34,294 nucleotides of DNA from the NCBI GenBank assembly GCA_964623915.1, contig CAZUVQ010000004.1:1-34294 (forward strand), given 5' to 3'. Of the stretch, positions 1 to 7,133 are shown in pieces (position 1 is the stretch's first letter; every line of letters starts with the position of its first letter). The notes beneath the pieces were generated by a model. The model ran no database searches, was not told where the DNA came from, and worked only from the letters and a program-made list of their open reading frames with translations. Source of the DNA: CAZUVQ01 sp964623915 (GTDB taxonomy: Bacteria; Bacillota; Clostridia; UMGS1883; UMGS1540). The translations under genes were made by a program, and so were the position numbers.

Positions 1-1
1 T

Positions 2-388
2 TTCGCAAATATGGACGGAAATCTTTATGGGGCTGATAATGAGGGTAATATATTTATGCTTTGGGATGCTTTTTCAGAGGAAGAGCCTGTATTTGAATGG
101 CGCACAAATGTATATGAGACAGATGCTGCATCAAAGATGAATCTCAATAGATTGCATATTTTATGTGATATTAAAGGGGGCGGATACATAAATGCCGCTA
201 TTGTAAATGATATTGGTGAGGAAAGTGAGGAAACAATAGCATTTGCCTCTTGCCAAAAAACAGGAAGGCAGCACTTACGGCTTAATCTTCATCCGAGGTT
301 TTTTCATGGGCGAAACACTTATAAAGTGATAATATCAGGGCAAAAGGCAACGGTACACTCTATTTGCAGTGAGGGCAGAAGCATTTAA
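2..388 (+). CDS. Phage protein, C-terminal fragment (5' end outside the window)
   Basis: The reading frame is open from base 2 with no stop before the internal ATG at 11, and no ribosome binding site precedes that ATG, so this is most likely the C-terminal part of a larger protein. The visible 125-odd residues begin with a repeat-like stretch (DGNLYGADNEGN) and are rich in beta-prone sequence, as in phage tail or base-plate proteins that display structural repeats. No catalytic motif is recognised. The next gene starts 21 bases downstream after a good AGGAGG site, suggesting one late transcript. The assignment to tail structure rests on neighbours rather than on a recognised domain. Confidence 0.55.
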   Translation, partial: FANMDGNLYGADNEGNIFMLWDAFSEEEPVFEWRTNVYETDAASKMNLNRLHILCDIKGGGYINAAIVNDIGEESEETIAFASCQKTGRQHLRLNLHPRFFHGRNTYKVIISGQKATVHSICSEGRSI

Positions 389-409
389 TAAACAGATTAA
401 GGAGGGTGT

Positions 410-1033
410 ATGGCAGATATATTTATTGAAAACACAGGGACTTGCGATGATTTGGAAACAGCCTTGATAAGGCTTAAAAAAACATTGACAGTAATTCTTT
501 CTTCGCTTGATTCCAAAAACATAAAAAAAATCACAACGGACAAAACCGAAATATCGTCAGAGGACGGCAAAACAACCATTGACGGAACAAGAATAATTAT
601 GAAGGATTCTATGGATAACACAAGGCTTGAAATGGGGGCGGAAGGTGAGAGCTTTGTGTTCAGACTGAAAAACAAATACGGAAAAGACTCTGTTACATTG
701 TCTGATACGGGCGATGCAAGGTTTTGCGGTGATATTGAAACAGAAAAAAACGCTTCGGTGGGAAATAATTTGTACCTTGGCAAAACAAATAATCAGAGCG
801 GAACTAAAATGCTGCAATTTTACGAGGATGAAGAGGATGATGCAAAAAAAGCAAAAATAATGGCAATAAAAGGTAGTAATGGCATTGTTTCTTTAAGAAT
901 TGTAGCAGATAATATAGTTTTATCAACACTTGACGGTGTAAGTGACGCTTTAGGAAACCGCTTTATTTCATCAAGTGAAAGGGATGCTTATGTCACAGTA
1001 AACGGTGTGGATTTTCCGGTAAAATTCAGATGA
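410..1033 (+). CDS. Hypothetical phage protein, tail/appendage region
   Basis: This 207-residue protein has no recognised domain. It starts at an ATG seven bases after GGAGGG. The N-terminal 40 residues look helical (acidic start, then LETALIRLKKTL), which could form a short coiled coil. The middle and C-terminal parts alternate charged and beta-branched residues and resemble beta-rich phage fibre modules. There is no signal peptide or membrane segment. It lies between the fragment ending at 388 and the gene starting at 1046 with short gaps, so it is probably part of the late structural operon. A role in the tail tip or fibre is inferred from position only. Confidence 0.6.
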   Translation: MADIFIENTGTCDDLETALIRLKKTLTVILSSLDSKNIKKITTDKTEISSEDGKTTIDGTRIIMKDSMDNTRLEMGAEGESFVFRLKNKYGKDSVTLSDTGDARFCGDIETEKNASVGNNLYLGKTNNQSGTKMLQFYEDEEDDAKKAKIMAIKGSNGIVSLRIVADNIVLSTLDGVSDALGNRFISSSERDAYVTVNGVDFPVKFR

Positions 1034-1045
1034 AAGGAGAACAAG

Positions 1046-2128
1046 ATGCAAGTTTCAGTTCGTGATACATTAGAAAATTTAGGGTTTGATGTAGGATACG
1101 ACAACAACACAGGCGGTGTTTTAGTAAAGGATAAAAATGGTAAGGGTATAAATATCGGAAACGAAAAATTTACACTTTCTGATGACGGCAGATATTATAC
1201 AGATGATGTCAAAAACGTATATAACGCGCTTGCAAAAAACAACCTTTCTATCGGCAAAGGGTGGCAGGGGGCAAGAAATTATCTTTCTCCTACGGAACAA
1301 GTGGGTTATAACGACTCTACTAAACAAGTTTCAATAAACGGAAAAGATTATAATGTTGACAACAAAAGCCTTGCAAATATCGGTGGTATTGTCTATGGGA
1401 AAACAGATTTTCTGGATTCGTTAAAATCACAAAAATCCGAAAATGGTTATGATAAGTTTGAAGAAAAAGTAATAAAGTTGCTCTTTAACTCGTCTTATGA
1501 TGGGTGGGATGCAAAAAATGATGCTTCATACAAGAGTGCCATGAAGGACTATATGAAAAATGCGGCGGCAGATATGGGCTCAAGGGGCATACTTTCCGAT
1601 TCCCTTTTATCTCATTACGCTTCACAGGGCGCGCAAAAGCTTGCTCCTGCATTCGCAAAAGATGATTACGAAAGATATAAAGATGAAAGACAGGCGGATT
1701 TATCGCTTCTTGACAAATTAGATAGTATTAAAAAAACAGATACAAATGCTTTTTTAGCACAGCAAAATGTTGAAAAAGAGAAAGGAGAGCTTGCTCTTTC
1801 AAAAGAGAAAGCCGACGTAAACAATTATTATACTCGTGTTAAAACGGCAATAGAAAGGGCTAATACGCTTGGCTCAGTTTCAAAGGAGGACGCTTATATT
1901 TTAGGCGCCCTAGAAGGTGAACTAACGGATGAGGCAAAAGCAAGGCTGCAGGAAAAAGAATTTGAAATTGAAAAGTATAAAACAAAAGCCGAGATAGATT
2001 TTAATTATTGGCAATCTGAATTTAACCTCACAAAAGAAGAAGCTATTGAGGCTTACAAAATTAAATCAGAGCTTAACATTAATGAAGAAAAAGCAGCCGC
2101 TTATTACAAGTTTATTTATGGAAAGTAG
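1046..2128 (+). CDS. Phage structural protein with stalk-like N-terminus and long helical C-terminus
   Basis: This 360-residue protein has two visible parts. Residues 1-70 read VRDTLENLGFDVGYDNNTGG followed by short beta strands; this resembles the copper-amine-oxidase N-terminal-like 'stalk' domain found in many clostridial surface and phage proteins, and a second, shorter copy may lie near residues 88-120. From about residue 140 onward the sequence is highly charged and alanine/lysine/glutamate rich, strongly helical and probably coiled coil (KDDYERYKDERQADLSLLDK and beyond). There is no signal peptide. It begins after GGAGAACAAG and is followed 12 bases later by the next phage gene. A tail-associated or injected protein is plausible, but the function is not known. 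Confidence 0.6.
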   Translation: MQVSVRDTLENLGFDVGYDNNTGGVLVKDKNGKGINIGNEKFTLSDDGRYYTDDVKNVYNALAKNNLSIGKGWQGARNYLSPTEQVGYNDSTKQVSINGKDYNVDNKSLANIGGIVYGKTDFLDSLKSQKSENGYDKFEEKVIKLLFNSSYDGWDAKNDASYKSAMKDYMKNAAADMGSRGILSDSLLSHYASQGAQKLAPAFAKDDYERYKDERQADLSLLDKLDSIKKTDTNAFLAQQNVEKEKGELALSKEKADVNNYYTRVKTAIERANTLGSVSKEDAYILGALEGELTDEAKARLQEKEFEIEKYKTKAEIDFNYWQSEFNLTKEEAIEAYKIKSELNINEEKAAAYYKFIYGK

Positions 2129-2140
2129 GGAGGAGTTTTA

Positions 2141-2503
2141 ATGGCACAGATAAATACTGTTTCCGGTAACGTAATGTGTTTTGCCGGTAGTAAAATCACT
2201 TCATCAGGGGGAGAAACATTTTCAATATCAAATCGGAAAGTGGTTTCAAGTGGGGATGTGATTATACTGGAGGATAACACGGAATACAAACTGACAGATG
2301 TAACAAGGCTTGATGTTTACTATCCCCCTTTTGATGATTTTGAAGTATGGATGCGCATTGATACTGCCGTAGAGGGGGATATTGTAATAACTTTTCCTTC
2401 ACCGTTCTTTCTTGGCCCAAAGCCGGTTTTTGGAAATGGACAGACATGGGAGATATCAATAAAAAACGGCATTATAGCAGCAGCACAGGTGGTGAGAATG
2501 TAA
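2141..2503 (+). CDS. Small hypothetical phage protein, tail region
   Basis: This 120-residue protein starts at an ATG behind a strong GGAGGAG site. It is beta-rich and lacks a signal peptide or membrane segment. Its C-terminal half (DFEVWMRIDT, then GNGQTWEISIKNG) resembles segments of tail-associated proteins seen in many Firmicutes prophages, but no named family is claimed. Its stop codon overlaps the start of the next gene (TAATG at 2501-2505), so the two are translationally coupled and probably work together. Confidence 0.6.
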   Translation: MAQINTVSGNVMCFAGSKITSSGGETFSISNRKVVSSGDVIILEDNTEYKLTDVTRLDVYYPPFDDFEVWMRIDTAVEGDIVITFPSPFFLGPKPVFGNGQTWEISIKNGIIAAAQVVRM

Positions 2504-3285
2504 TGCAGTTATGGCAGAGAAGAAGGGCTATATTATCACGTGGCATTAGGAATAAGATAACCTTAAAAGGCAATTCAACACTTTCAAAGGTTCCTTCTTT
2601 TACAGATCCGGCAACCATTACCGGTGTCGGGGAGTATGAAGAAGGAATGGGCTATAAAATAATAGTTACACAGGGTAATGATACAGCAGTTTACCATACA
2701 CCAAAGGCTTTATACAGCGTTTTTGACATTGCCGGTAATACCGCTTATTATGATTATATAGAAATCACAGAAAACACTGTCAGGCTTTATCCTGTGATTA
2801 CTTGCTTCACATTCACAAATATGGGAACATCTGTGGGGGGCTTGCATAATGATTCTTTAGGCGTAAGCTTTTATCATCCAACAGAAATGCTTGCGGCAGG
2901 CTTATTTGAGATAGAAAATAATGCGGCATTGTGTACTAATTTTTCCTATTTGGAAACACAGAGTATTATAAAATTTAATACAGACAAAGCAGGTTATTCG
3001 GTTGATTCTCATATTACATTTGCATTGAAATTTGCTGATTTAGGTCTTGACAGCAACAATTCAATAAAGATATTGAAGGTAGCAGCCGATAATTTACTTA
3101 AAAACTATGCGGCAGAGGGGAAACCAATGACAGTATATGTGGCAAAATCCTCAAATGTTGAGTACAACGATTTAACAGAAACAGAGTTCGGACGAAAATG
3201 TATGCTTTTTGCCAAGCGCACTAATGGAGCAGATATTAACAGCAATGCACCCGTATCAATAAAAGAAATTAAGTTTTTGAAATAA
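2503..3285 (+). CDS. Hypothetical phage protein, probable tail appendage
   Basis: This 260-residue protein is read from the ATG at 2503. The frame is open further upstream (to 2446), but the upstream ATG lies inside the preceding gene with no ribosome site, whereas 2503 follows GGTGGTGAG and overlaps the preceding stop as TAATG. It opens with a basic stretch (QLWQRRRAILSRG), reminiscent of the RRR-type start of tail-appendage proteins in clostridial prophages; the rest looks beta-rich with several aromatic motifs. No enzymatic motif is seen. Position just before the lysis genes fits a host-contact or base-plate role, which is inference. Confidence 0.6.
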   Translation: MQLWQRRRAILSRGIRNKITLKGNSTLSKVPSFTDPATITGVGEYEEGMGYKIIVTQGNDTAVYHTPKALYSVFDIAGNTAYYDYIEITENTVRLYPVITCFTFTNMGTSVGGLHNDSLGVSFYHPTEMLAAGLFEIENNAALCTNFSYLETQSIIKFNTDKAGYSVDSHITFALKFADLGLDSNNSIKILKVAADNLLKNYAAEGKPMTVYVAKSSNVEYNDLTETEFGRKCMLFAKRTNGADINSNAPVSIKEIKFLK

Positions 3286-3300
3286 CGGAGGTGGGTAAAA

Positions 3301-3480
3301 TTGAGTTTAAGCTTTGATGTGGTTATTTATCTTTTAGGGCTTGCATGTACGGCAGGGATTATGGTAGGGAGAATAACATCGCTTGAAAAAAAGGTTGACA
3401 AGCATAACAGCTTAATAGACAGAATGTACAAGGTGGAAAATACACTTATAAACCTTGAGAACAAAATAACAGGCAAATGA
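3301..3480 (+). CDS. Small membrane-anchored coiled-coil phage protein (XhlA-like)
   Basis: This 59-residue gene uses a TTG start preceded by CGGAGGTGGG. It has one N-terminal membrane segment (about residues 5-24, VVIYLLGLACTAGIMVG) followed by a charged heptad-like region (SLEKKVDKHNSLIDRMYKVE). This design, and its place directly before a holin and endolysin, is typical of the small XhlA/haemolysin-type accessory lysis proteins of Firmicutes phages. The family assignment is by architecture only. There is no competing ORF here, and the frame is closed by TGA at 3478-3480. Confidence 0.6.
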   Translation: MSLSFDVVIYLLGLACTAGIMVGRITSLEKKVDKHNSLIDRMYKVENTLINLENKITGK

Positions 3481-3548
3481 TTGGGATAAATTAAACGAAA
3501 ATGAATATATTGTAATATTAATAGTTTATCAGAGGAGGTTAGTAGTTT

Positions 3549-3743
3549 ATGGTAAATAAGTTTTTATCAAGAAAATTTCTTATTGCTTTGTCCGGAATTA
3601 TTTCTGGAATTGTATTACTTGTTAACGGAGAAATTGCAGCAGGAACATCATCAATAATTGCGGCTGTTGTATCTTATCTTGTAGCTGAAGGAATTATAGA
3701 TGCGGCGGCTGTTAAAAAACTACTGGAGGAAGAAAATGGTTGA
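3549..3743 (+). CDS. Phage holin-like small membrane protein
   Basis: This 64-residue protein starts at an ATG after GAGGAGG. It has a basic N-terminus (NKFLSRKF) and two hydrophobic segments at about residues 10-25 and 30-47, separated by a short turn (NGE), then a short charged tail. Size, topology and the overlap with the endolysin gene (the endolysin ATG lies eight bases inside its 3' end) fit a holin that permits the endolysin to reach the wall. Holins are too divergent for a firm family name here. Confidence 0.7.
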   Translation: MVNKFLSRKFLIALSGIISGIVLLVNGEIAAGTSSIIAAVVSYLVAEGIIDAAAVKKLLEEENG

Positions 3744-4416
3744 AAGAGTTTTTGCCGAAGCTGAAAAATGGGTGGGTTACCTCGAAAAAGCAACGGATTA
3801 CAAGCTATCAAGTTTAACTGCAAATGCTGGGTCAAACAACTATACATATTTTTCCCAGTGGTATGAAAAAATGGGCTACGGAAAATATCAGGCACAACCA
3901 TGGTGTGCAATTTTTGTAAGCTATGTTTTCGGTAACAGCGTAAATAACAGCGAGAAGGTCATGCCTCATTTTCATTATTGTCCAACAGGTGTAAATCAGT
4001 TTAAAGCAATGCAAAGCTTTTATACTAATACACCGAAAAAGGGTGACGTAATCTTTTTTAAAAATTCCAAGGGACTTGCTGTTCATACAGGAATTGTCTA
4101 CAATGTTGATTCCTCAAAGGTTTATACTATCGAGGGCAACACTTCATCAGCAGATGGTGTTGTGGCAAACGGCGGTTGTGTTAAAAAGAAAAGCTATGCT
4201 ATTTCTTTTGCAAATATACTCGGCTATGGCAGACCGCTTTATAATCTTGCCGGCAACAAATACAGCTATGATACAACTGTGGACAACCTCGTAGCTGACG
4301 GAATTATTACAACAGAAAACATGGCATACTGGGAAAAGGTTTTAGATGGCAGAGAAACTGTAAACAGAGGATATTTAAGAACTCTGCTGGACAGATACCA
4401 TGCAAAAGTAAAATAA
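3736..4416 (+). CDS. CHAP-domain endolysin (peptidoglycan hydrolase)
   Basis: This 226-residue enzyme is predicted to cleave peptidoglycan at the end of the phage cycle. The start at 3736 follows GGAGGA and overlaps the holin stop; an upstream in-frame ATG at 3700 lies inside the holin gene and is less likely. The CHAP-type triad is visible: Cys in QPWCAIFVSYVF (near residue 56), His in AVHTGIVY, and an acidic/Asn position in TIEGNTS. There is no signal peptide, consistent with holin-dependent export. A separate C-terminal module of about 45 residues (VDNLVADGIITTENMAYWEK) resembles a short domain common in clostridial phage lysins, perhaps for binding. Amidase versus endopeptidase specificity cannot be told from sequence. 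Confidence 0.85.
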   Translation: MVERVFAEAEKWVGYLEKATDYKLSSLTANAGSNNYTYFSQWYEKMGYGKYQAQPWCAIFVSYVFGNSVNNSEKVMPHFHYCPTGVNQFKAMQSFYTNTPKKGDVIFFKNSKGLAVHTGIVYNVDSSKVYTIEGNTSSADGVVANGGCVKKKSYAISFANILGYGRPLYNLAGNKYSYDTTVDNLVADGIITTENMAYWEKVLDGRETVNRGYLRTLLDRYHAKVK

Positions 4417-4427
4417 AAGTTGTTGTT

Positions 4428-4457
4428 AAAAAACCCCATGTTTTGTGGGGTTTTTTT
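4428..4457 (+). terminator. Rho-independent terminator after the phage lysis genes
   Basis: An 11-bp stem (six A, CCCC, A pairing with T, GGGG, six T) encloses a seven-base loop and runs into a seven-T tract. It sits 11 bases after the endolysin stop and marks the end of phage late transcription. Confidence 0.9.
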
Positions 4458-4520
4458 GTTGAATAATATTTATTTACGAAAAGGGGTAGCAGTATTTAAA
4501 GTTGACAATAAAATAAACAA

Positions 4521-4549
4521 TTGACAGCTATTAATATTTTATATATAAT
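4521..4549 (+). promoter_or_regulatory. Consensus housekeeping promoter for tcdA
   Basis: TTGACA at 4521-4526 and TATAAT at 4544-4549 are separated by exactly 17 bases, a perfect sigma-A type promoter. A second TTGACA lies 19 bases upstream (4502-4507) without a matching -10. The first TTGACA includes the TTG that would otherwise look like a start codon for the downstream frame. Confidence 0.9.
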
Positions 4550-4574
4550 TAAAAAAAATATTAGGAGAGCTGCT

Positions 4575-5297
4575 ATGCAAAATCAATTTTTAAGAACAGA
4601 ATTAATTTTCGGCAAAGATGGAATGGAAAAGCTTTATTCTTCAAGAGTAGCGGTTTTCGGGATAGGGGGGGTCGGCGGTATAACCGTCGAAGCACTTGCA
4701 AGAAGTGGTGTTGGTACTCTTGATATAATAGACAATGATTATATATCTATATCAAACATTAATCGCCAGATATATGCAACCCACAAAACTGTCGGAGAAT
4801 ATAAGGTTGATGTAGCAAAAGAGAGAATACTCGATATTAACCCAAAATGCGAGGTAAATACTTTTAAGGTTTTCTACAGTCCGCAAACTGCTTCACTTTT
4901 TGATTTTTCTGTATATGATTATGTGGTCGATGCCATTGATACAGTTACGGGAAAAATTGAGATTGTTTTGCAGTCAGACAAAGCGAAGGTTCCCGTTATC
5001 AGCTCTATGGGGGCAGGAAATAAGGTTAATGCATGGGCATTGGAAGTTTCTGATATTTATTACACATCTGTTTGTCCGCTTGCTAAGGTAATGCGTAAAG
5101 AGCTTCGCACGCGCGGGGTAGAAAGCCTTAAGGTTGTTTATTCCAAAGAACCTGCAATTAAACCTTATCCTTACGATATAGAAGATGAAAATATCAGTTC
5201 AAACAGACGGCAGGTTCCGGGAAGCAATGCTTTTGTTCCACCTGCTGCAGGCCTTATCATAGCAGGAGAAGTAATAAAAGATATTATTGGTTATTAG
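4575..5297 (+). CDS. tcdA: tRNA threonylcarbamoyladenosine dehydratase (ThiF/E1-like)
   Basis: The product is an E1-like enzyme of the TcdA (CsdL/YgdL) family, which uses ATP to convert t6A at position 37 of ANN-decoding tRNAs to the cyclic form. The 240-residue length is usual. The N-terminal Rossmann ATP site GIGGVGG (about residues 30-36), the DNDYISISNINRQ segment, the acidic DAIDTV strand and the SSMGAGNK motif are all family marks. The ATG at 4575 follows AGGAG; the frame is open upstream to a TTG at 4521, but that lies in the -35 box. The gene is alone between its own promoter and terminator. Related ThiF/MoeB proteins act in sulfur transfer, but no ThiS or MoaD partner is nearby. Confidence 0.88.
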   Translation: MQNQFLRTELIFGKDGMEKLYSSRVAVFGIGGVGGITVEALARSGVGTLDIIDNDYISISNINRQIYATHKTVGEYKVDVAKERILDINPKCEVNTFKVFYSPQTASLFDFSVYDYVVDAIDTVTGKIEIVLQSDKAKVPVISSMGAGNKVNAWALEVSDIYYTSVCPLAKVMRKELRTRGVESLKVVYSKEPAIKPYPYDIEDENISSNRRQVPGSNAFVPPAAGLIIAGEVIKDIIGY

Positions 5298-5303
5298 TTT
5301 ATT

Positions 5304-5333
5304 CCTCCCTTAAAAGATAAGGGGGTTTTTTTT
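5304..5333 (+). terminator. Terminator after tcdA
   Basis: An 8-bp stem with one G-T pair (CTCCCTTA with TAAGGGGG), a five-base AAAGA loop and an eight-T run follow the tcdA stop by a few bases. Confidence 0.88.
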
Positions 5334-5354
5334 GGAAAAATATTCAAAAAAGGC

Positions 5355-5383
5355 TTGTAATTTTTAATAATTAGTATTATAAT
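5355..5383 (+). promoter_or_regulatory. Promoter of the perR-dfx-rubredoxin-ferritin operon
   Basis: TTGTAA (5355-5360) and TATAAT (5378-5383) are 17 bases apart, a good sigma-A type promoter. Transcription would start near 5390, inside the PerR box at 5388-5402. A second TATAAT at 5415-5420 lacks a convincing -35. Confidence 0.75.
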
Positions 5384-5387
5384 ATAT

Positions 5388-5402
5388 TTATAATCATTAT
5401 AA
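5388..5402. promoter_or_regulatory. PerR box (operator), perfect match
   Basis: TTATAATCATTATAA matches the Bacillus PerR box consensus TTATAATNATTATAA at every defined position. It lies over the predicted transcription start of the perR operon, where bound repressor would block RNA polymerase, implying autoregulation and peroxide-inducible expression. Confidence 0.88.
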
Positions 5403-5457
5403 AAATTTAACGTTTATAATATAATAATAATTTTAAATATTAAAAGAGGGTACTAAA

Positions 5458-5883
5458 TTGTATAAAGATTTATCTGGAGGTTTACTAAAAAAAGGAATAA
5501 GGCCTCTGAGTTACAGGATAAAAGTTCTTGAATATCTCAGCTTAAACAGGAATCATCCAACGGTTGACCAAATATATAAGGATTTGAAAGAGGAATTGCC
5601 TGCGGTATCAAAAGCAACAATTTATAATACTCTTAATTTATTTGAAGAACATGAAATGGTTAAAATAATTTTAATTGACAACAAAGAAAAAAGATATGAT
5701 TATACATTAGAAAATCACGGTCATTTTATGTGCGAATCCTGCGGTGGAATTAGTGACTTTAATATAAACATTGATGGTTTGCATATAAGTGAACTCTCTG
5801 ATTTTGTTGTTGAAACAAAGGATGTTTATTACAAGGGCTTCTGTCCGAACTGTCTTAGCAGGTTTAAAAAAATTAAAATATAA
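5458..5883 (+). CDS. perR: Peroxide-sensing Fur-family repressor PerR
   Basis: This 141-residue Fur-family regulator senses peroxide through iron-catalysed histidine oxidation. All five regulatory metal ligands of Bacillus subtilis PerR (H37, D85, H91, H93, D104) have counterparts with a constant offset of four: H33, D81, H87, H89 and D100. The last is Asp, typical of PerR rather than Fur. The structural zinc site is formed by C92/C95 and C129/C132. The winged helix spans roughly residues 15-80. The start is a TTG after AGAGGG; no better ATG is available. A perfect PerR box upstream and superoxide/peroxide defence genes downstream support the call. Confidence 0.92.
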   Translation: MYKDLSGGLLKKGIRPLSYRIKVLEYLSLNRNHPTVDQIYKDLKEELPAVSKATIYNTLNLFEEHEMVKIILIDNKEKRYDYTLENHGHFMCESCGGISDFNINIDGLHISELSDFVVETKDVYYKGFCPNCLSRFKKIKI

Positions 5884-5908
5884 AAATTTTTAAAGGAGAA
5901 TGAAATCT

Positions 5909-6298
5909 ATGAAGAGAGAAGAACAAAAATTTTACATCTGTAAGCATTGTGGAAATATCGTAGGGCTAATTAACAATGCAGGAGTTCCATTGGTATGCTG
6001 TGGAGAAGAAATGACAGAGCTTGTACCAAATACCACGGACGCAGCGACCGAAAAGCATGTACCAGTTATTACTGTTGATGGCAACCGTGTAGTTGTAGAT
6101 ATCGGTTCAGCTCCACATCCTATGATTGATGAGCATTATATCGTTTGGGTTTATATTCAGACGAAAAATGGCGGACAGCGCAAAGAGCTTTCACCTCAAA
6201 ATAAACCTTATGCAGAGTTTTTGTTAACTGACGATGATGAAATTATGAGTGCTTTTGCGTATTGTAATCTTCATGGTCTTTGGAAATCAAGTATATAA
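5909..6298 (+). CDS. dfx: Desulfoferrodoxin (two-iron superoxide reductase)
   Basis: The enzyme reduces superoxide to peroxide without making oxygen, in the cytoplasm of anaerobes. Residues 1-36 form the desulforedoxin domain with Cys11, Cys14, Cys30 and Cys31 for the rubredoxin-like iron. The catalytic iron site has H50, H70, H76, C119 and H122, and the E48-K49 pair lies beside it as in known enzymes. The length of 129 residues is normal. ATG 5909 is chosen because an upstream in-frame ATG at 5900 is only one base from the AGGAG site, while 5909 has normal spacing. The gene is 25 bases after perR and is followed by rubredoxin, its usual electron donor. Confidence 0.95.
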   Translation: MKREEQKFYICKHCGNIVGLINNAGVPLVCCGEEMTELVPNTTDAATEKHVPVITVDGNRVVVDIGSAPHPMIDEHYIVWVYIQTKNGGQRKELSPQNKPYAEFLLTDDDEIMSAFAYCNLHGLWKSSI

Positions 6299-6325
6299 AT
6301 TAATATAATAAGGAGAATAATAATT

Positions 6326-6484
6326 ATGAAAAAATATGTTTGCACTATTTGCGGCTATATTTATGATGAAGCAGAAGGCGATCCCGAAAACAATGTTGCA
6401 GCAGGAACAAAATGGGAAGATGTACCTGAGGATTGGGTTTGCCCTTTGTGCGGTGCAGGAAAATCAGATTTTGAAGAACAATAA
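6326..6484 (+). CDS. Rubredoxin
   Basis: This 52-residue electron carrier has the two canonical Fe ligating pairs, C6-x2-C9 (VCTICGYIYD) and C39-x2-C42 (VCPLCGAGKSDFE), plus the conserved Y11, Y13, W30, W37 and F49 around the iron site. It starts at an ATG behind AAGGAGAA and ends at TAA. Between desulfoferrodoxin and ferritin in the PerR operon, it most likely passes electrons from an NAD(P)H:rubredoxin reductase (not in this window) to desulfoferrodoxin and rubrerythrin. Confidence 0.96.
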   Translation: MKKYVCTICGYIYDEAEGDPENNVAAGTKWEDVPEDWVCPLCGAGKSDFEEQ

Positions 6485-6531
6485 TAATTTTTCAAAACTT
6501 TGGTTTAATAAGCTACGAAAGGTGTGATAAC

Positions 6532-7047
6532 TTGTTAAATGCACAAATAACTAAACTATTAAATGAGCAAATCAACAAAGAATTATATTCTGCATATCTT
6601 TATATGGATATGGCTGATTATTATGCAGATCAGGGCTTGAATGGTTTTGAAAACTGGTTTTTTATTCAGACACAGGAAGAACGTGACCATGCAATGCTTT
6701 TAAGGCAGTATATATTAAACAATGGAGAATCTGTTGTGTTATCTGAAATTGCAGCACCGAAAGATGAGTATACTGATTTTAAAATGCCATTGGTAAAGGC
6801 ATATGAGCATGAACAGTATGTTACCACTTCAATAAACAAGATATATGAACAGGCACAAAAAGTAAACGATTTCAGAACAATGCAGTTTCTTGACTGGTTT
6901 GTGAAAGAACAAGGTGAAGAAGAGAAAAATGCCGATGACAATATCAAAAAATACGATTTGTTTGCAGGTGATTCAAAAGGCTTGTACATGCTTGATAGTG
7001 AGATGAAAGCAAGGATATATGCCGCTCCGTCTCTTGTTTTAGATTAA
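6532..7047 (+). CDS. Ferritin (non-haem, bacterial FtnA type)
   Basis: The product is a 171-residue iron-storage ferritin that oxidises Fe(II) and stores it as mineral in a 24-mer. The four-helix pattern is clear, with ferroxidase residues in NKELYSAYLYMDMADYY (Glu), FFIQTQEERDHA (Glu and His), YEHEQYVTTSINK (Glu) and KEQGEEEKNADD (Glu). The start is TTG at 6532 after AAAGGTG; the residues after it match the usual ferritin N-terminus, and no ATG fits better. It follows rubredoxin by 47 bases and is probably the fourth gene of the PerR operon, limiting free iron during peroxide stress. The hairpin at 7063 follows it. Confidence 0.94.
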   Translation: MLNAQITKLLNEQINKELYSAYLYMDMADYYADQGLNGFENWFFIQTQEERDHAMLLRQYILNNGESVVLSEIAAPKDEYTDFKMPLVKAYEHEQYVTTSINKIYEQAQKVNDFRTMQFLDWFVKEQGEEEKNADDNIKKYDLFAGDSKGLYMLDSEMKARIYAAPSLVLD

Positions 7048-7062
7048 GTATTATGGTTCTTT

Positions 7063-7104
7063 GGGGCTGTGACAAATCGGTGCATTTTGTCACAGCCCCT
7101 TCTT
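7063..7104 (+). terminator. Long hairpin after ferritin, terminator or attenuator
   Basis: A 14-bp perfect stem (GGGGCTGTGACAAA with TTTGTCACAGCCCC) and nine-base loop are followed by an imperfect T tract (TTCTTTT). It ends only about 30 bases before the zupT start, leaving no room for a full promoter between them, so it may pass some transcription on to zupT. Confidence 0.75.
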
Positions 7105-7133
7105 TTAAGCTATGACTCACAGGAGGTCAATAA

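Larger units (their letters stand above)
1..4457 (+). mobile_element. Right end of a prophage or phage-derived element (tail and lysis genes)
   Basis: Eight tightly packed plus-strand genes show phage order: tail/appendage-like proteins, then a small membrane coiled-coil protein, a holin-like protein and a CHAP endolysin, ending at a strong terminator. After it the sequence changes to ordinary chromosomal genes with their own promoters. No integrase, tRNA or attachment repeat is visible, because the other end lies left of the window. It could be an intact prophage, a remnant, or a phage-tail-like particle locus; the window cannot distinguish these. Confidence 0.7.

Noticed and set aside
4521..4574. 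Longer N-terminus for tcdA starting at TTG 4521
   Set aside because: The TTG is part of a perfect -35 box, and the ATG at 4575 has a good ribosome site and the normal family start.
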